This document shows positions 9,392 to 19,487 of a DNA stretch of 64,000 nucleotides, piece after piece (the stretch's first letter is position 1; every line of letters starts with the position of its first letter). The translations under genes and the position numbers were made by a program. The notes beneath the pieces were generated by a model that did no database searches, was not told where the DNA came from, and saw nothing but the letters and a program-made list of their open reading frames with translations. Source of the stretch: Cerrena zonata (taxonomy: Eukaryota > Basidiomycota > Agaricomycetes > Polyporales > Cerrenaceae); NCBI GenBank assembly GCA_038087015.1, contig JASBNA010000052.1:1-64000 (forward strand), read 5' to 3'.

Positions 9392-9739
9392 TTACCAAGA
9401 AGCCTTTTTAACCCCAGGAATTTGTCCTGCTCTGGCTCTTTCCCTGAACGCAGTTCTGTTGAGTTTGAAATCGTGAATGACTGATCTTGAATGTCCACTG
9501 GCAACACATCTGTCCTTGATTTGAGTAGGAGAAGTGTATTTGGGCATGGCAGTTAATTGTAATTGGGCTTCTAATCTAGCTCTGGCTGGTAATTCAGTAT
9601 TTCTAGCGATATATCTTAATGCAGTTCTAGTAACTTCATGTTCTGCCACCTGGGTTCTTTTAAACTGATCTCTGATCACCCTAGCATTAACATAAGAGTG
9701 CTTGGGAAGCTCGAACTTCACTGGGAATCTGAATGGCAT
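9392..9739 (-). CDS. MRP2: Mitochondrial small-subunit ribosomal protein uS14m
   Basis: 115 residues, the same length as yeast Mrp2, and colinear with it: FRFPVKFELP, NARVIRDQFKR, LPARARLEAQLQL, QIKDRCVASGHSR and the terminal GQIPGVKKASW. The ATG at 9739 is chosen. The frame is open 17 codons further upstream but begins there with TTG, and the extra residues are not in the family. uS14m binds small-subunit rRNA in the head of the mitoribosome. The zinc-binding cysteines found in some S14 proteins are absent, as in yeast. An AAAAATTTTCC element (RGE-like) lies about 50 bp upstream. Confidence 0.95.
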   Translation of the reverse strand: MPFRFPVKFELPKHSYVNARVIRDQFKRTQVAEHEVTRTALRYIARNTELPARARLEAQLQLTAMPKYTSPTQIKDRCVASGHSRSVIHDFKLNRTAFRERARAGQIPGVKKASW

Positions 9740-10358
9740 CTTATCTTTGCTGAATCTTTTGGGGTGATTAACAACTAAAGGTTTCTTCAAAAATTTTCCA
9801 ATCTCGTTTTCTCGCTATGAAAGGAATACACCCGTACATCACACAATACTCAAATTTACTACGAGGTCTCGGTAACATGCATACCGGGACGTTAATAACT
9901 AATATAACTAGATCAAGAAAGTCGACTCTCCAATACGTTGCAGAGTTCTAATTACAAGAAGTAGAGATGTAGACTGGTAAGCATAAACCTGGTGACCTGT
10001 TAGCGAAAATAGAGAAAAGAAGCTATTAAACGGCCGAATGGTTGATGGCTTCTCAGACAATTCATTGATCAAGGTACGAGTTCTATAGAGTTGATAGGAT
10101 TATATGCAATGCTTCATTAAGCCACCCATAGACTTGGGTCCAGAGATGCTTCTCAGTGGTTGTTCTTCTGTGAAGAAGCTAGTGGTTCGCATATAAATGA
10201 TTCCGACACGGATGATTAATGAGATCACAAAATATTTGTAATCGGATCAAGCACCAACTATACAATTTACAGCCATTTGAACAAGGAAACTAAAGTTTGA
10301 TACTCCAGTTTATCTTTATTCATAAGTCAAAGAAGTCAGTTTAGCTTTCTATTCAAAA
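9740..10358. other. Divergent promoter region MRP2/RIB5
   Basis: Genes diverge from this stretch. The RGE-like element at 9789-9799 is near MRP2. No further motif, repeat or RNA gene could be recognised. Confidence 0.5.
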
Positions 10359-11078
10359 ATGTTCACCGGTTTAGTTGAAACTATCGGTACCATTCTCGAG
10401 TACCAACAAGTCGATACCAGTTCCTCCGGTGGTAATGGGGTGACCATGACCATTGGTGATTGCGCAGAAATCTTGGATGACGTTCACCTTGGAGACTCTA
10501 TAGCCACTAATGGGGTATGTTTGACTGTCACCGAATATAACGAAGCCAAAACTCAATTCAAGGTTGGTGTTGCACCAGAGACCTTACGTCGTTCTAACTT
10601 GGGGGATTTGGATCTAGGATCGAAAGTTAACTTGGAAAGAGCAGTCACCAGTGAGGTCAGATTGGGCGGTCACGTAGTTCAAGGTCATGTCGATACCATT
10701 GCTAAAGTGGTTAAGCGAGTTCCTGATGGTAATGCCATCACCTTCACTTTCCAATTAAGAGATGCTGAAAAGGAAAATATTAACTACATAGTGGAAAAGG
10801 GATTTATTGCCATTGACGGGACCTCCTTGACCGTCACCGATGTCAATTACGATACTTTTGAGTTTTCAATCATGATGATTGCTTACACTCAAGGTAAAGT
10901 CATCTTACCTTCGAAAAATTTGGGTGATACCGTTAATATCGAAGTGGACTTAACGGGTAAACTAATTGAAAAACAAATCGAAATCAACCTCAACAGCCAG
11001 ATCAAGAATCAATCCAGTGCCTTGACCAAGTTAATCGAATCCATAATCGATAAGAAGTTAGCTGGATTGCAAAACTGA
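10359..11078 (+). CDS. RIB5: Riboflavin synthase alpha chain
   Basis: 239-residue protein starting MFTGLVE, the universal N-terminus of riboflavin synthase. It has two lumazine-binding barrels in tandem, seen as the paired blocks GDSIATNGVCLTV and GFIAIDGTSLTV plus GGHVVQGHVD. It catalyses dismutation of two 6,7-dimethyl-8-ribityllumazine molecules into riboflavin and the pyrimidine donor, the last step of riboflavin synthesis, in the cytosol as a homotrimer. Length matches yeast Rib5. The gene contains no CTG codon. Its 3' end is about 310 bp from PRE1 on the same strand. Confidence 0.97.
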   Translation: MFTGLVETIGTILEYQQVDTSSSGGNGVTMTIGDCAEILDDVHLGDSIATNGVCLTVTEYNEAKTQFKVGVAPETLRRSNLGDLDLGSKVNLERAVTSEVRLGGHVVQGHVDTIAKVVKRVPDGNAITFTFQLRDAEKENINYIVEKGFIAIDGTSLTVTDVNYDTFEFSIMMIAYTQGKVILPSKNLGDTVNIEVDLTGKLIEKQIEINLNSQIKNQSSALTKLIESIIDKKLAGLQN

Positions 11079-11198
11079 GTAGCTTAACTAACTGTATGTA
11101 TTTTAAAGAAACCACGGACCCGTACACCTTATGTAATCCTTTGCACGACTTTTTTCTTCCACCAAAGAAAAAAAACCGAAATTTGTCTATCAAAAATG

Positions 11199-11207
11199 GA
11201 TGGCAAA
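11199..11207 (+). promoter_or_regulatory. PACE-like Rpn4 site upstream of PRE1
   Basis: GATGGCAAA, one base from the yeast proteasome control element GGTGGCAAA, about 180 bp upstream of PRE1. RPN5, the other proteasome gene here, also has a one-mismatch copy. Rpn4 is the transcription factor that binds PACE and coordinates proteasome genes. Confidence 0.55.
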
Positions 11208-11387
11208 TACTTTCCAATATCAACTTGGATCTTTCAATTGTTTCCCATATATCAGCTTATATACCACGCGAAGGGATTTACTTCACCGAATCAATTACCC
11301 AGTCTGTTTTTACTAGCCTTTTTCTCGTTGGATACAGATTGCTCTACCGATTAATTTAATATATACATACATCCATAACCAATCATC

Positions 11388-11978
11388 ATGGATATCGTGT
11401 TAGGTATTAGAGTCCAAGATTCTACCATCATTGCCACTTCGAAAGCAGCCACTAGAGGTATTTCTGTATTAAAGACCACCGATGACAAAACTCGTGCATT
11501 AAATACTCATAACTTACTTGCCTATACCGGGGAAGCTGGTGATACCGTTCAATTTGCAGAATATATCCAAGCTAATATTCAATTATACACAATGAGAGAA
11601 AACGATATAGAATTATCTCCAAAAGCAACTGCATCTTTTGTCAGAAATGAATTGGCCACCTCAATCAGATCCCGTAAACCCTTCCAAGTCAATGTTTTAC
11701 TCGGAGGTTTTGATCCAAAAACTAATACTCCAAGTTTGAACTGGATAGATTACTTAGGTACTCAGGTGGAATTACCGTACGCTGCCCATGGGTACGCCGC
11801 CTTCTACTGTACTTCATTATTGGATAGACACTATAGACCCGATATGAAACTCGAGGAAGGTTTGGAATTATTGAAATTGTCCTTAAAAGAATTAGAAACT
11901 AGAATGCCAATTGACTTTAAAGGTGTCTACGTAAAAGTCGTTGACAAAGACGGTATTAGGGATGTGGCAGAATATTAA
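11388..11978 (+). CDS. PRE1: 20S proteasome beta-4 subunit
   Basis: 196 residues, almost the length of yeast Pre1 (198). It begins MDIVLGIRVQDSTIIATSKAATRGI, without a propeptide or catalytic N-terminal Thr, as expected for the inactive beta-4 subunit. Further matches are LLGGFDP, the block around LDYLGT/WIDYLGTQVELPYAAHG and RMPIDFKGVYVKVVDKDGI. It forms part of the inner beta ring of the 20S core, and beta-4 helps complete the chymotrypsin-like site of its neighbour. The gene contains no CTG codon. A PACE-like element lies upstream. Confidence 0.97.
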   Translation: MDIVLGIRVQDSTIIATSKAATRGISVLKTTDDKTRALNTHNLLAYTGEAGDTVQFAEYIQANIQLYTMRENDIELSPKATASFVRNELATSIRSRKPFQVNVLLGGFDPKTNTPSLNWIDYLGTQVELPYAAHGYAAFYCTSLLDRHYRPDMKLEEGLELLKLSLKELETRMPIDFKGVYVKVVDKDGIRDVAEY

Positions 11979-12175
11979 CTGATTAAATGAAATACAAAAT
12001 ACATAATTAACGTACTTTCTGTTGTAGAGCTCTTTATTACTAGCATATCTAAGCACTGTTATGGGGTAAGATGCGCGATCAAGTATTTGCAAAAAAACCA
12101 TTAAAAAAAAAAAAAAAAAAAAAGATAAACTCATCTTGATGGGATTTTCAACCAGGTTTAAATCCAAGTTTCCCA

Positions 12176-15100
12176 ATGTCTCAACTCGACAAAAGCTGCC
12201 TGGATCGTCTCTCGGACTTGGTGTTGAAGCACCTTGGTATTAAAGACGAAGATCAATCCGTATCAAAGTTCATGCATGGTCTTTATCAACAAGCTAACGG
12301 TAAACCTTCAAGTTACAAGAATGAAAGATTGGAGGCATTTAAAAAGATTTTGGCTGAAAACGGAGGGGATGATTTCCCAGAAAGCTTTATTGCCGAGTCA
12401 TTCGAAACAATAGATGATTTTCCAACGACCAAAGTGAAAAAGGAAGAAATACCGTTTATAAAACGTGAAATAACTGAACTGAAAGTACCTGAACTGACCC
12501 AAATACAGGAACCCGTCGTGAAGAACGAAGATTCAGACTTGAAAGTCTCCATAAAGGAAGAACATTATGATAGAGTACCAAATAATGACCCACCAAGAAG
12601 TCCGTTAACAGAAGAAGGCGGCGTCTATAAAGGCTACGTTTCTAATATTACTGCTTATGGGGCATTTATACGTCTAAACAATCCTTCTTCATTCCAGTCC
12701 GGGTTGTGCCATATATCCCAGATATCCTTTGATGGGAAGCACAGAATACGACAAGTTGAGGATGCATTAAAGCAAGATCAACAAGTATTTGTAAAAGTTA
12801 CTCGAATAGAAGAAGGTTTAGCTACAAGACCAGGAAGAAGACCTCGTCAAAAAATATCATTAAGTATGAGGGGCATTGATCAAATGACTGGCTTAGATAA
12901 ATCAGAAGAATTGGCTATTCAAAAACAAGAAGAGCAGACTCAGTTTTTTGAAGACCGCCAAACCAGAAGAGATGTTTCTCTAGAATCGCAAAGAGGTACG
13001 AAGAGACGACTCACTTCACCAGAACGTTGGGAAATCCGCCAGTTGATTGCCTCTGGTGTTGCGAATGCACTGGATTATCCCGAACTTTCAGGAATTACGG
13101 AAGATCCAAATGCTGCATTTGAAGATCATACAAACAAGCAAGACGATGATCAAGAGGTACAAATTGAAATCGAATTAAGTAATAAACAACCAGAATTTCT
13201 CGAGGGACAGTCTGATAATATGGCCGAATTGAAACCAGTAAAAATCATAAAAAATCCTGAAGGTTCAATGGGAAGAGCAGCTCTAAATGGTTCAACTTTG
13301 GCAAAGAATTACAAAGAAGAAAAATTAAAACAACAAAAACAAAAAGAGAAAGAAGAAAAGTTGGCTAAGGCCAAAAGTGCAGAAGCTCACGATCCATTGA
13401 CGCATTCTAATGCAATCACGAAAGATGATTCTACAACTAATAACGTTGTTAATGATTGGAAAAAAAGTCAAATGAACAAAAAAATTTCATATGGTAAAAG
13501 AACAAACCTTTCAATGAAAGAACAAAGAGAGTCTCTTCCCGTATTTTCAATGAGAAAAGAATTGGTCGATTCTATTAGAGGAAATCAATTTTTAGTTATA
13601 GTCGGTGAAACTGGTTCTGGTAAAACTACTCAAATTGTGCAATACTTGTCGGAAGAGGGATTTAACGAAACAAAGGAAGGTCATAAGATGATTTGTTGTA
13701 CTCAACCAAGAAGGGTTGCAGCAGCTTCTGTGGCCAAAAGGGTCGCTGAAGAAGTTGGTTGCGAATTAGGGAATGAGGTTGGTTATACTATCAGATTTGA
13801 AGATTATACAAGTAGTAAAACCAAAATTCGATATATGACGGATGGTATGTTGGAAAAAGAAGCATTGAATGATCCTTATATGAGTAAATACTCAGTTATA
13901 ATGTTGGATGAGGCTCATGAAAGGACAATTGCTACTGATGTTTTATTTGCATTATTAAAGCAAGCCGCCAACAAAAACCCTAATTTAAAAATCATAGTGA
14001 CATCAGCTACACTTGATGCAGATAAATTTTCTAATTATTTCAACAAATGTCCAGTTATGAGAATTCCTGGTAGAACTTATCCAGTTGAGGTTATGTATAC
14101 CAGAGAACCAGAGATGGATTATTTGGCGTCAGCATTGGACTCGGTGATTCAAATCCATGTTCTGGAGCCAGAGGGAGATATTTTGGTATTTTTAACTGGT
14201 CAAGAAGAAATTGATACCAGTTGTGATGCGTTATTTGAAAGAATGAAAGCATTAGGTGAAACTGTACCGGAATTAATTATATTACCAGTTTATTCGTCAT
14301 TACCATCAGAGATTCAAAGTAGAATATTTGAACCAACCCCTCCAAATTCACGGAAAGTAATTTTAGCCACCAATATTGCTGAAACGTCGATTACTATAGA
14401 TGGAATTTACTATGTTGTCGATCCAGGATTTGTTAAGATAAATGCTTATGATTCCAAACTAGGGATGGACTCATTAATTGTATCACCAATATCCCAAGCA
14501 CAAGCCAACCAAAGAAGTGGACGAGCCGGTAGAACCGGTCCGGGGAAATGTTATCGATTATATACTGAACAAGCATTCAAAACCGAAATGTTACCAAATA
14601 CCATACCGGAGATCCAAAGACAAAATTTATCCCATACGATATTAATGTTAAAGGCAATGGGTATAAAAGATTTACTCAATTTTGAATTTATGGATCCACC
14701 TCCGATAAATACCATGATAATTGCTTTACAAGAATTATACACTTTGAATGCTTTAGACAATGAAGGGAATATAACATTATTAGGTAATAAAATGGCCGAT
14801 TTCCCAATGGAACCGACATTAGCCAAAACATTAATTATCAGTGGAGAATTTGGATGTTCGGAAGAAATATTAACAATCGTGGCCATGTTATCAGTTCAAA
14901 CCGTGTTTTACCGGCCGAAAGATAAACAATCCTTAGCAGATCAACGTAAAGCCAGATTTCATCATATTCACGGAGATCATCTTACCTTATTCAATGTTTA
15001 CAAAGCATGGACTCTTAATGGATATAGTAAGACATGGTGTTCTGAGAATTTTATCCAAGAACGAAGTATGCGTAAAGCACAAGAGGTTAGAAAACAATTA

Positions 15101-15544
15101 GTAACCATTATGAAAAAGTATAGGCATCCAATAATCAGCTGTGGATCTGATTTAACTAAAGTTCGAAAAGCTTTATGTGCTGGTTTCTTCAAGCACTCGG
15201 CCAAAAAAAATTCCCAAGAATCCACCTATAAAACTCTAGTTGAACAAACTAATGTATCGGTCCATCCTTCGTCATCCTTATACGGTAAGAATCCCGACTA
15301 CGTCATTTATCATACTTTATTATTAACCACCAAAGAGTATATGCATTGTGTTACCATAATCGAACCAAAATGGCTAATTGAGTTGGCACCGGCCTTCTAC
15401 CAAATTGCCGATGCCAACGAGGTTAACCAAAGAAGAAGAAAGGATAAGATTGTGCCATTATATGACAAATTTGCCAAAAACCAAGACTCCTGGAGATTAA
15501 GTGCTCAACAGAGTGCAAAGAAGAGAGCTTTGGGTAACCGTTGA
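12176..15544 (+). CDS. PRP22: DEAH-box splicing helicase Prp22
   Basis: 1122 residues, close to yeast Prp22 (1145). An S1 RNA-binding domain lies at about 148-230 (YKGYVSNITAYGAFIRL). Helicase motif I GETGSGKT is at 477-484, DEAH at 578-581 and SAT at 610-612. Then come FLTGQEE, TNIAETSITI and QRSGRAGRTGPGKCYRLY, followed by the helicase-associated and OB domains ending near SWRLSAQQSAKKRALG. Prp22 proofreads exon ligation and releases spliced mRNA from the spliceosome. Codon 663 is CTG in IHV-x-EPEGDILVF, where other Prp22/DHX8 proteins have Thr or Asn; serine fits better than leucine. It is a single uninterrupted ORF. Confidence 0.97.
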   Translation: MSQLDKSCLDRLSDLVLKHLGIKDEDQSVSKFMHGLYQQANGKPSSYKNERLEAFKKILAENGGDDFPESFIAESFETIDDFPTTKVKKEEIPFIKREITELKVPELTQIQEPVVKNEDSDLKVSIKEEHYDRVPNNDPPRSPLTEEGGVYKGYVSNITAYGAFIRLNNPSSFQSGLCHISQISFDGKHRIRQVEDALKQDQQVFVKVTRIEEGLATRPGRRPRQKISLSMRGIDQMTGLDKSEELAIQKQEEQTQFFEDRQTRRDVSLESQRGTKRRLTSPERWEIRQLIASGVANALDYPELSGITEDPNAAFEDHTNKQDDDQEVQIEIELSNKQPEFLEGQSDNMAELKPVKIIKNPEGSMGRAALNGSTLAKNYKEEKLKQQKQKEKEEKLAKAKSAEAHDPLTHSNAITKDDSTTNNVVNDWKKSQMNKKISYGKRTNLSMKEQRESLPVFSMRKELVDSIRGNQFLVIVGETGSGKTTQIVQYLSEEGFNETKEGHKMICCTQPRRVAAASVAKRVAEEVGCELGNEVGYTIRFEDYTSSKTKIRYMTDGMLEKEALNDPYMSKYSVIMLDEAHERTIATDVLFALLKQAANKNPNLKIIVTSATLDADKFSNYFNKCPVMRIPGRTYPVEVMYTREPEMDYLASALDSVIQIHVLEPEGDILVFLTGQEEIDTSCDALFERMKALGETVPELIILPVYSSLPSEIQSRIFEPTPPNSRKVILATNIAETSITIDGIYYVVDPGFVKINAYDSKLGMDSLIVSPISQAQANQRSGRAGRTGPGKCYRLYTEQAFKTEMLPNTIPEIQRQNLSHTILMLKAMGIKDLLNFEFMDPPPINTMIIALQELYTLNALDNEGNITLLGNKMADFPMEPTLAKTLIISGEFGCSEEILTIVAMLSVQTVFYRPKDKQSLADQRKARFHHIHGDHLTLFNVYKAWTLNGYSKTWCSENFIQERSMRKAQEVRKQLVTIMKKYRHPIISCGSDLTKVRKALCAGFFKHSAKKNSQESTYKTLVEQTNVSVHPSSSLYGKNPDYVIYHTLLLTTKEYMHCVTIIEPKWLIELAPAFYQIADANEVNQRRRKDKIVPLYDKFAKNQDSWRLSAQQSAKKRALGNR

Positions 15545-16325
15545 TAACCCCCATCCCAAAAAATAATTCAATCTTATATTTCCTGCCGTTAGATTAGATT
15601 TGTAAGAGCATGCTTGCTCTTCGATACTTCATATGAAGCTGATCTCGGGATGGCTCAAGAAGTGAATGTGAATATTGCTGCCAAATCCGCACTGGCCTGG
15701 CTTTCTTTCGGTAACAGAACCCTCCCCCCAGATCTTCTCGGTCGACCTTCGTTTGTTTGTCGGCTGGCTGGCTCGGTCGCTCGGGGGTCGCTCGGCCCAG
15801 GGTGTCAAAAGCGCTGTCAAAAAGAGACAATGAAATGCTCGCAATCACCGCTTTTTCTGTTGTGGAGAGCTCTTCGGCCTGGCGATTCCCCTCAAGAACC
15901 AGGGCTGGTACAACGATCTATTGAGTAAATTGGGTGAGAAAGTGCTGCTTCTACCAAGCGAGCAGACTAAGCGGAGCGGAAAAAGAAAAAAAAATAACAC
16001 AATTAAAACAAACAAAAAAAAAAAAAGAAGGCTTCAGTCAGCTCTTCACTGTTATTTCACTTTGTTGCTTATCGTTGCATCGCTATCACCCTTGAGGAAG
16101 AGTAGGATATTATCGCTTTTCTCGACTTTGCAATAGCAAGGACTGACATACTCTGTTTCAGTTTTAGTTTTATTTTTTTGGTGTTTTGGGATATTTCTCT
16201 TTTTTTTTTTCTTTGGAATTTTTTTTTTTTCTTTGAAATTTCCTTTACTTTGTCTTTTTTAGTTGATCAAGTCTAATTGTTGGCTCTGGTTTGGTTTCTT
16301 GAGTTTCTTGTTGGAATAGCACATT
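15545..16325. other. Long EGH1 upstream region
   Basis: About 780 bp between the 3' end of PRP22 and EGH1, both on the plus strand. The part at 15719-15802 is unusually GC-rich for this window, with repeated GGCT and CTCGG words. From about 16140 to 16260 the coding strand is a pyrimidine-rich tract with several long T runs, typical of yeast promoters and 5' leaders. No gene is supported. Confidence 0.55.
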
Positions 16326-19172
16326 ATGAGGGGAGCCAAGTACGTCAGAGATGTTATAAATGACCGGCTAAGTGTATATAGCACGGTGTCTAGTGTCTCA
16401 CTTTCTGGTATTAAACCTTTGAAACGCAAATATGGTGATCCTTTAGAGGAGATAGAGGCTACTTCTGATACCAATAGCACACAATCGATTCTCGATTGTG
16501 TTCCCTTGGAGACCGATGGTAAGGGGAATATAATTGACCCTCAACTGGGTAGGAAAATCACCTTGAAGGGTATTAATATGGATGCTGGTCTGAAATTACC
16601 ACTGAATCCTGACATGCCTACGTATAAGGCCGATTCAACCAATCCGGATGATGTATTTTTTGACGGGGATCATGTTTCGTTTGTTGGCCGTCCTTATCCT
16701 TTGGAAGAGGCTGAACTGCATTTCCGTAGAATCAAATCTTGGGGTTATAATACCATCAGATATATAATCACCTGGGAAGCCATAGAACATGAGGGTCCTG
16801 GGAAATACGACGATGATTATATCGATTACACGGCTAAGATCTTGGATATCATTTATAAGATTGGGGGATTGTATGTTTTCATCGACCCCCATCAGGACGT
16901 CTGGTCTCGTTTCAGTGGGGGTAGTGGTGCTCCGTTATGGACCTTATACGCTGCTGGGCTACAACCAAAACGTTTCGCCCATACTGAAGCTAGTATTCTT
17001 CATAACGAGCCAAGGTTTCAGGATCCTGCTCATCCAGAATACGAGCCTTTCCCTAAAATGATTTGGCCCTCTAATTATAAAAGACTCGCGTCTCTAACCA
17101 TGTTCACTTTATTTTGGGCTGGTGCTACTTACTTTCCGGATCTAACCATCAATAATGTTAACATTCAGCATTATTTACAAGATCACTATATTGATTCTCA
17201 AGCTTATTTTTGGTCAAAAATTACTGAACGCTTACCTCACATGATTGAAAATGGTAGCTTATTGGGATTTGAATCAATGAATGAACCCAACTGTGGGCTT
17301 GTGGGTCATGAACATCTAGGATACCTCCCCACCAATCAACAGCTTCGTATTGGTACAACACCTACCGTCTATCAGTGTATGAAGTTGGGTATGGGTTTTG
17401 CAGTCGAGATTAGTGTTTATAAAATTACCATGTCTGGTCCTCAAAAAGCTGGTACTAAAATTGTTGACCCTAAAGGTGCTCGTGCTTGGTTATCCCCGGA
17501 AGAAGCACAAGAAATTGATTTCCATTACGGATGGAAAAGGGGCTCGAATTGGAAAATTGGTAATTGTATCTTTTCTCAAAGAAGAATTTGGAAATGGGAT
17601 AAAAACTTGGATTTGTCAATCTTACCCAATTTGTCCGCTCAAGAAAGATTGAAATGGGGTAACGAGAATTGTGAATTAAAATTACCAAACTATTTCAACC
17701 AAGTTAGTTCATCTCTAAAGTTCAATTTAGACATTTTACCAAAAAAAATCAATATGGAATTCTTCACCAATAATTTTTTCGTTGACTATTATATAAAATT
17801 TAAGAAAATGGTTCGTGAAATAACTCCCAATATTTTCGTCATGATTCAGCCTCCAGTATTGGAAATTCCTCCGGATTTGAGAAAAGATACTCGTCATATA
17901 ATTGATTCAAAAACAATCTATTGCCCTCATTATTATGATGGTGTATCATTGTTATTCAAGACTTGGAACACTAAGTATAACGTTGACACTATGGGTATCA
18001 TGAGAGGCTGTTATTTCAATCCGGTATTGGGAATTGTCTTTGGTGAACGTGCCATTCGTAACTGCTTGAAAAGACAATTTCAACAAATAAAACAGGAGTG
18101 TGAAGATTATCTTGGGTCAATTCCAACTTTGATGTCGGAAACTGGTATGCCTTTTGATATGGATGATAAGCGTTCTTATGATGATTGTAAGTATATCTCA
18201 CAAACAGGTGCAATTGATGCTTTAAGTTACGCTTTAGAAGGCTCAAACATGAGTCATACTTACTGGTGTTACACTTCAATCAATTCTCATAAATTTGGTG
18301 ATCGTTGGAACAACGAAGATTTTTCATTCTGGAGCCCAGAAGATCGAAATTTATTATTAAATGATGACCCTTCCCCTGAAATCTTTAATCAAAACTTCAA
18401 TATGAGCTCTACTTCAACATCCATGAGCAGGCTGTCTAGTTTAAAATCCAAAGCTGTTCTATCAATAAAAACTGGTGGAGAAACTTTGAAAGTTAAAACA
18501 AGAAAGTATAGCAGTAATGGTCGTGGACGTTTGAAAAGAATTGGTACCAAGCATCAGCGTAGAAGAAGTGCTGCTATGATCGAAAATAAATCAATTAACG
18601 AGCCCAATGGGTCAGAAACTCTGAATGGTGAAGCTTCCAATAATTCAAGTTCTGAAAGGGAATCGGACGATAATACCGATTCCCAATCTACGCTGTCTGT
18701 TGGATTGATTTCAACTACTTCTGAAAATGTTCGATTAGGTCATAATCGTAAATGCTATCCTTCTCCCGATGGTGTCAGAGCAGCCAGTGCCGTTATCAGG
18801 CCCTATGCCGTGGCAACAAGAGGTTCAATCCGAGTTTCTGAGTTTGATATAAAATCAGTCAAATTTGCATTGACCGTTTCATTTGCTAATTCTAATGACG
18901 AAGACAGTGACCGTGACACTCCCACCATAATATATTTACCGAAATGGCATTATCCATACTTGAATTATGGTGATATTTACTTAACTTCAGGTACTGTGAA
19001 ATACAATTCTCTGTTGGAATATTTAGAGTGGTACCATAATGAGGATGGTAGTGAAACCGATGAAAATTTAAGTTCAACATCAGCAACAAACACCGAGGAA
19101 ACTATCATTATCAAAAATAATAGCGGGTCTTTAGATGATTTGAAAGTCCTAGGAGGTTGCCCCATTTCATAA
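16326..19172 (+). CDS. EGH1: Steryl-beta-glucosidase, GH5 family
   Basis: 948-residue GH5 glycosidase like yeast Egh1 (YIR007W) and fungal EGCrP2. Early signatures are LKGINMDAG-x-KLP and RRIKSWGYNTIRYIITWEAIEHEGPG, followed by FIDPHQDVWSRFSGGSGAP. The acid/base glutamate is Glu320 in FESMNEPN and the nucleophile Glu605 in MSETGMPFD. Between about 690 and 810 there is a Ser/Arg-rich low-complexity insert, which explains the greater length than the yeast enzyme (about 764). The family hydrolyses ergosteryl-beta-glucoside; in yeast this limits sterylglucoside accumulation on membranes. Codon 89 (CTG) aligns with a conserved Ser in relatives. No signal peptide is seen. Confidence 0.93.
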   Translation: MRGAKYVRDVINDRLSVYSTVSSVSLSGIKPLKRKYGDPLEEIEATSDTNSTQSILDCVPLETDGKGNIIDPQLGRKITLKGINMDAGLKLPLNPDMPTYKADSTNPDDVFFDGDHVSFVGRPYPLEEAELHFRRIKSWGYNTIRYIITWEAIEHEGPGKYDDDYIDYTAKILDIIYKIGGLYVFIDPHQDVWSRFSGGSGAPLWTLYAAGLQPKRFAHTEASILHNEPRFQDPAHPEYEPFPKMIWPSNYKRLASLTMFTLFWAGATYFPDLTINNVNIQHYLQDHYIDSQAYFWSKITERLPHMIENGSLLGFESMNEPNCGLVGHEHLGYLPTNQQLRIGTTPTVYQCMKLGMGFAVEISVYKITMSGPQKAGTKIVDPKGARAWLSPEEAQEIDFHYGWKRGSNWKIGNCIFSQRRIWKWDKNLDLSILPNLSAQERLKWGNENCELKLPNYFNQVSSSLKFNLDILPKKINMEFFTNNFFVDYYIKFKKMVREITPNIFVMIQPPVLEIPPDLRKDTRHIIDSKTIYCPHYYDGVSLLFKTWNTKYNVDTMGIMRGCYFNPVLGIVFGERAIRNCLKRQFQQIKQECEDYLGSIPTLMSETGMPFDMDDKRSYDDCKYISQTGAIDALSYALEGSNMSHTYWCYTSINSHKFGDRWNNEDFSFWSPEDRNLLLNDDPSPEIFNQNFNMSSTSTSMSRLSSLKSKAVLSIKTGGETLKVKTRKYSSNGRGRLKRIGTKHQRRRSAAMIENKSINEPNGSETLNGEASNNSSSERESDDNTDSQSTLSVGLISTTSENVRLGHNRKCYPSPDGVRAASAVIRPYAVATRGSIRVSEFDIKSVKFALTVSFANSNDEDSDRDTPTIIYLPKWHYPYLNYGDIYLTSGTVKYNSLLEYLEWYHNEDGSETDENLSSTSATNTEETIIIKNNSGSLDDLKVLGGCPIS

Positions 19173-19487
19173 AATATTAAACGAATGTACTCACATAGCA
19201 TAATAATTTTCTTCCGTAGTAACGTCATTGAGGAAGAGACAAGCATCAATCTAACTGTATTTTATTAACTTATCAAGTGTTTAAGTGATTATTTATTTTG
19301 CATTCTTTTATATAATTCAAAAAGAAAGAAAAAAAAAATCAAAAGAGTAATAATACATATTTTATTTTAAAATTAATACGTTACATTATGATAGTAATGA
19401 TAAATATAAATAACTAATTGTAGAAAAGATTCGAGAAATAAATAATGCCTTAGTATACAAGAAAAAGATAATAAATGTGGAACAAAG
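19173..19487. other. Convergent intergenic region EGH1/PRI1
   Basis: 3' flanks of two converging genes. Very AT-rich, with an A run at about 19330. Nothing else is seen. Confidence 0.5.
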
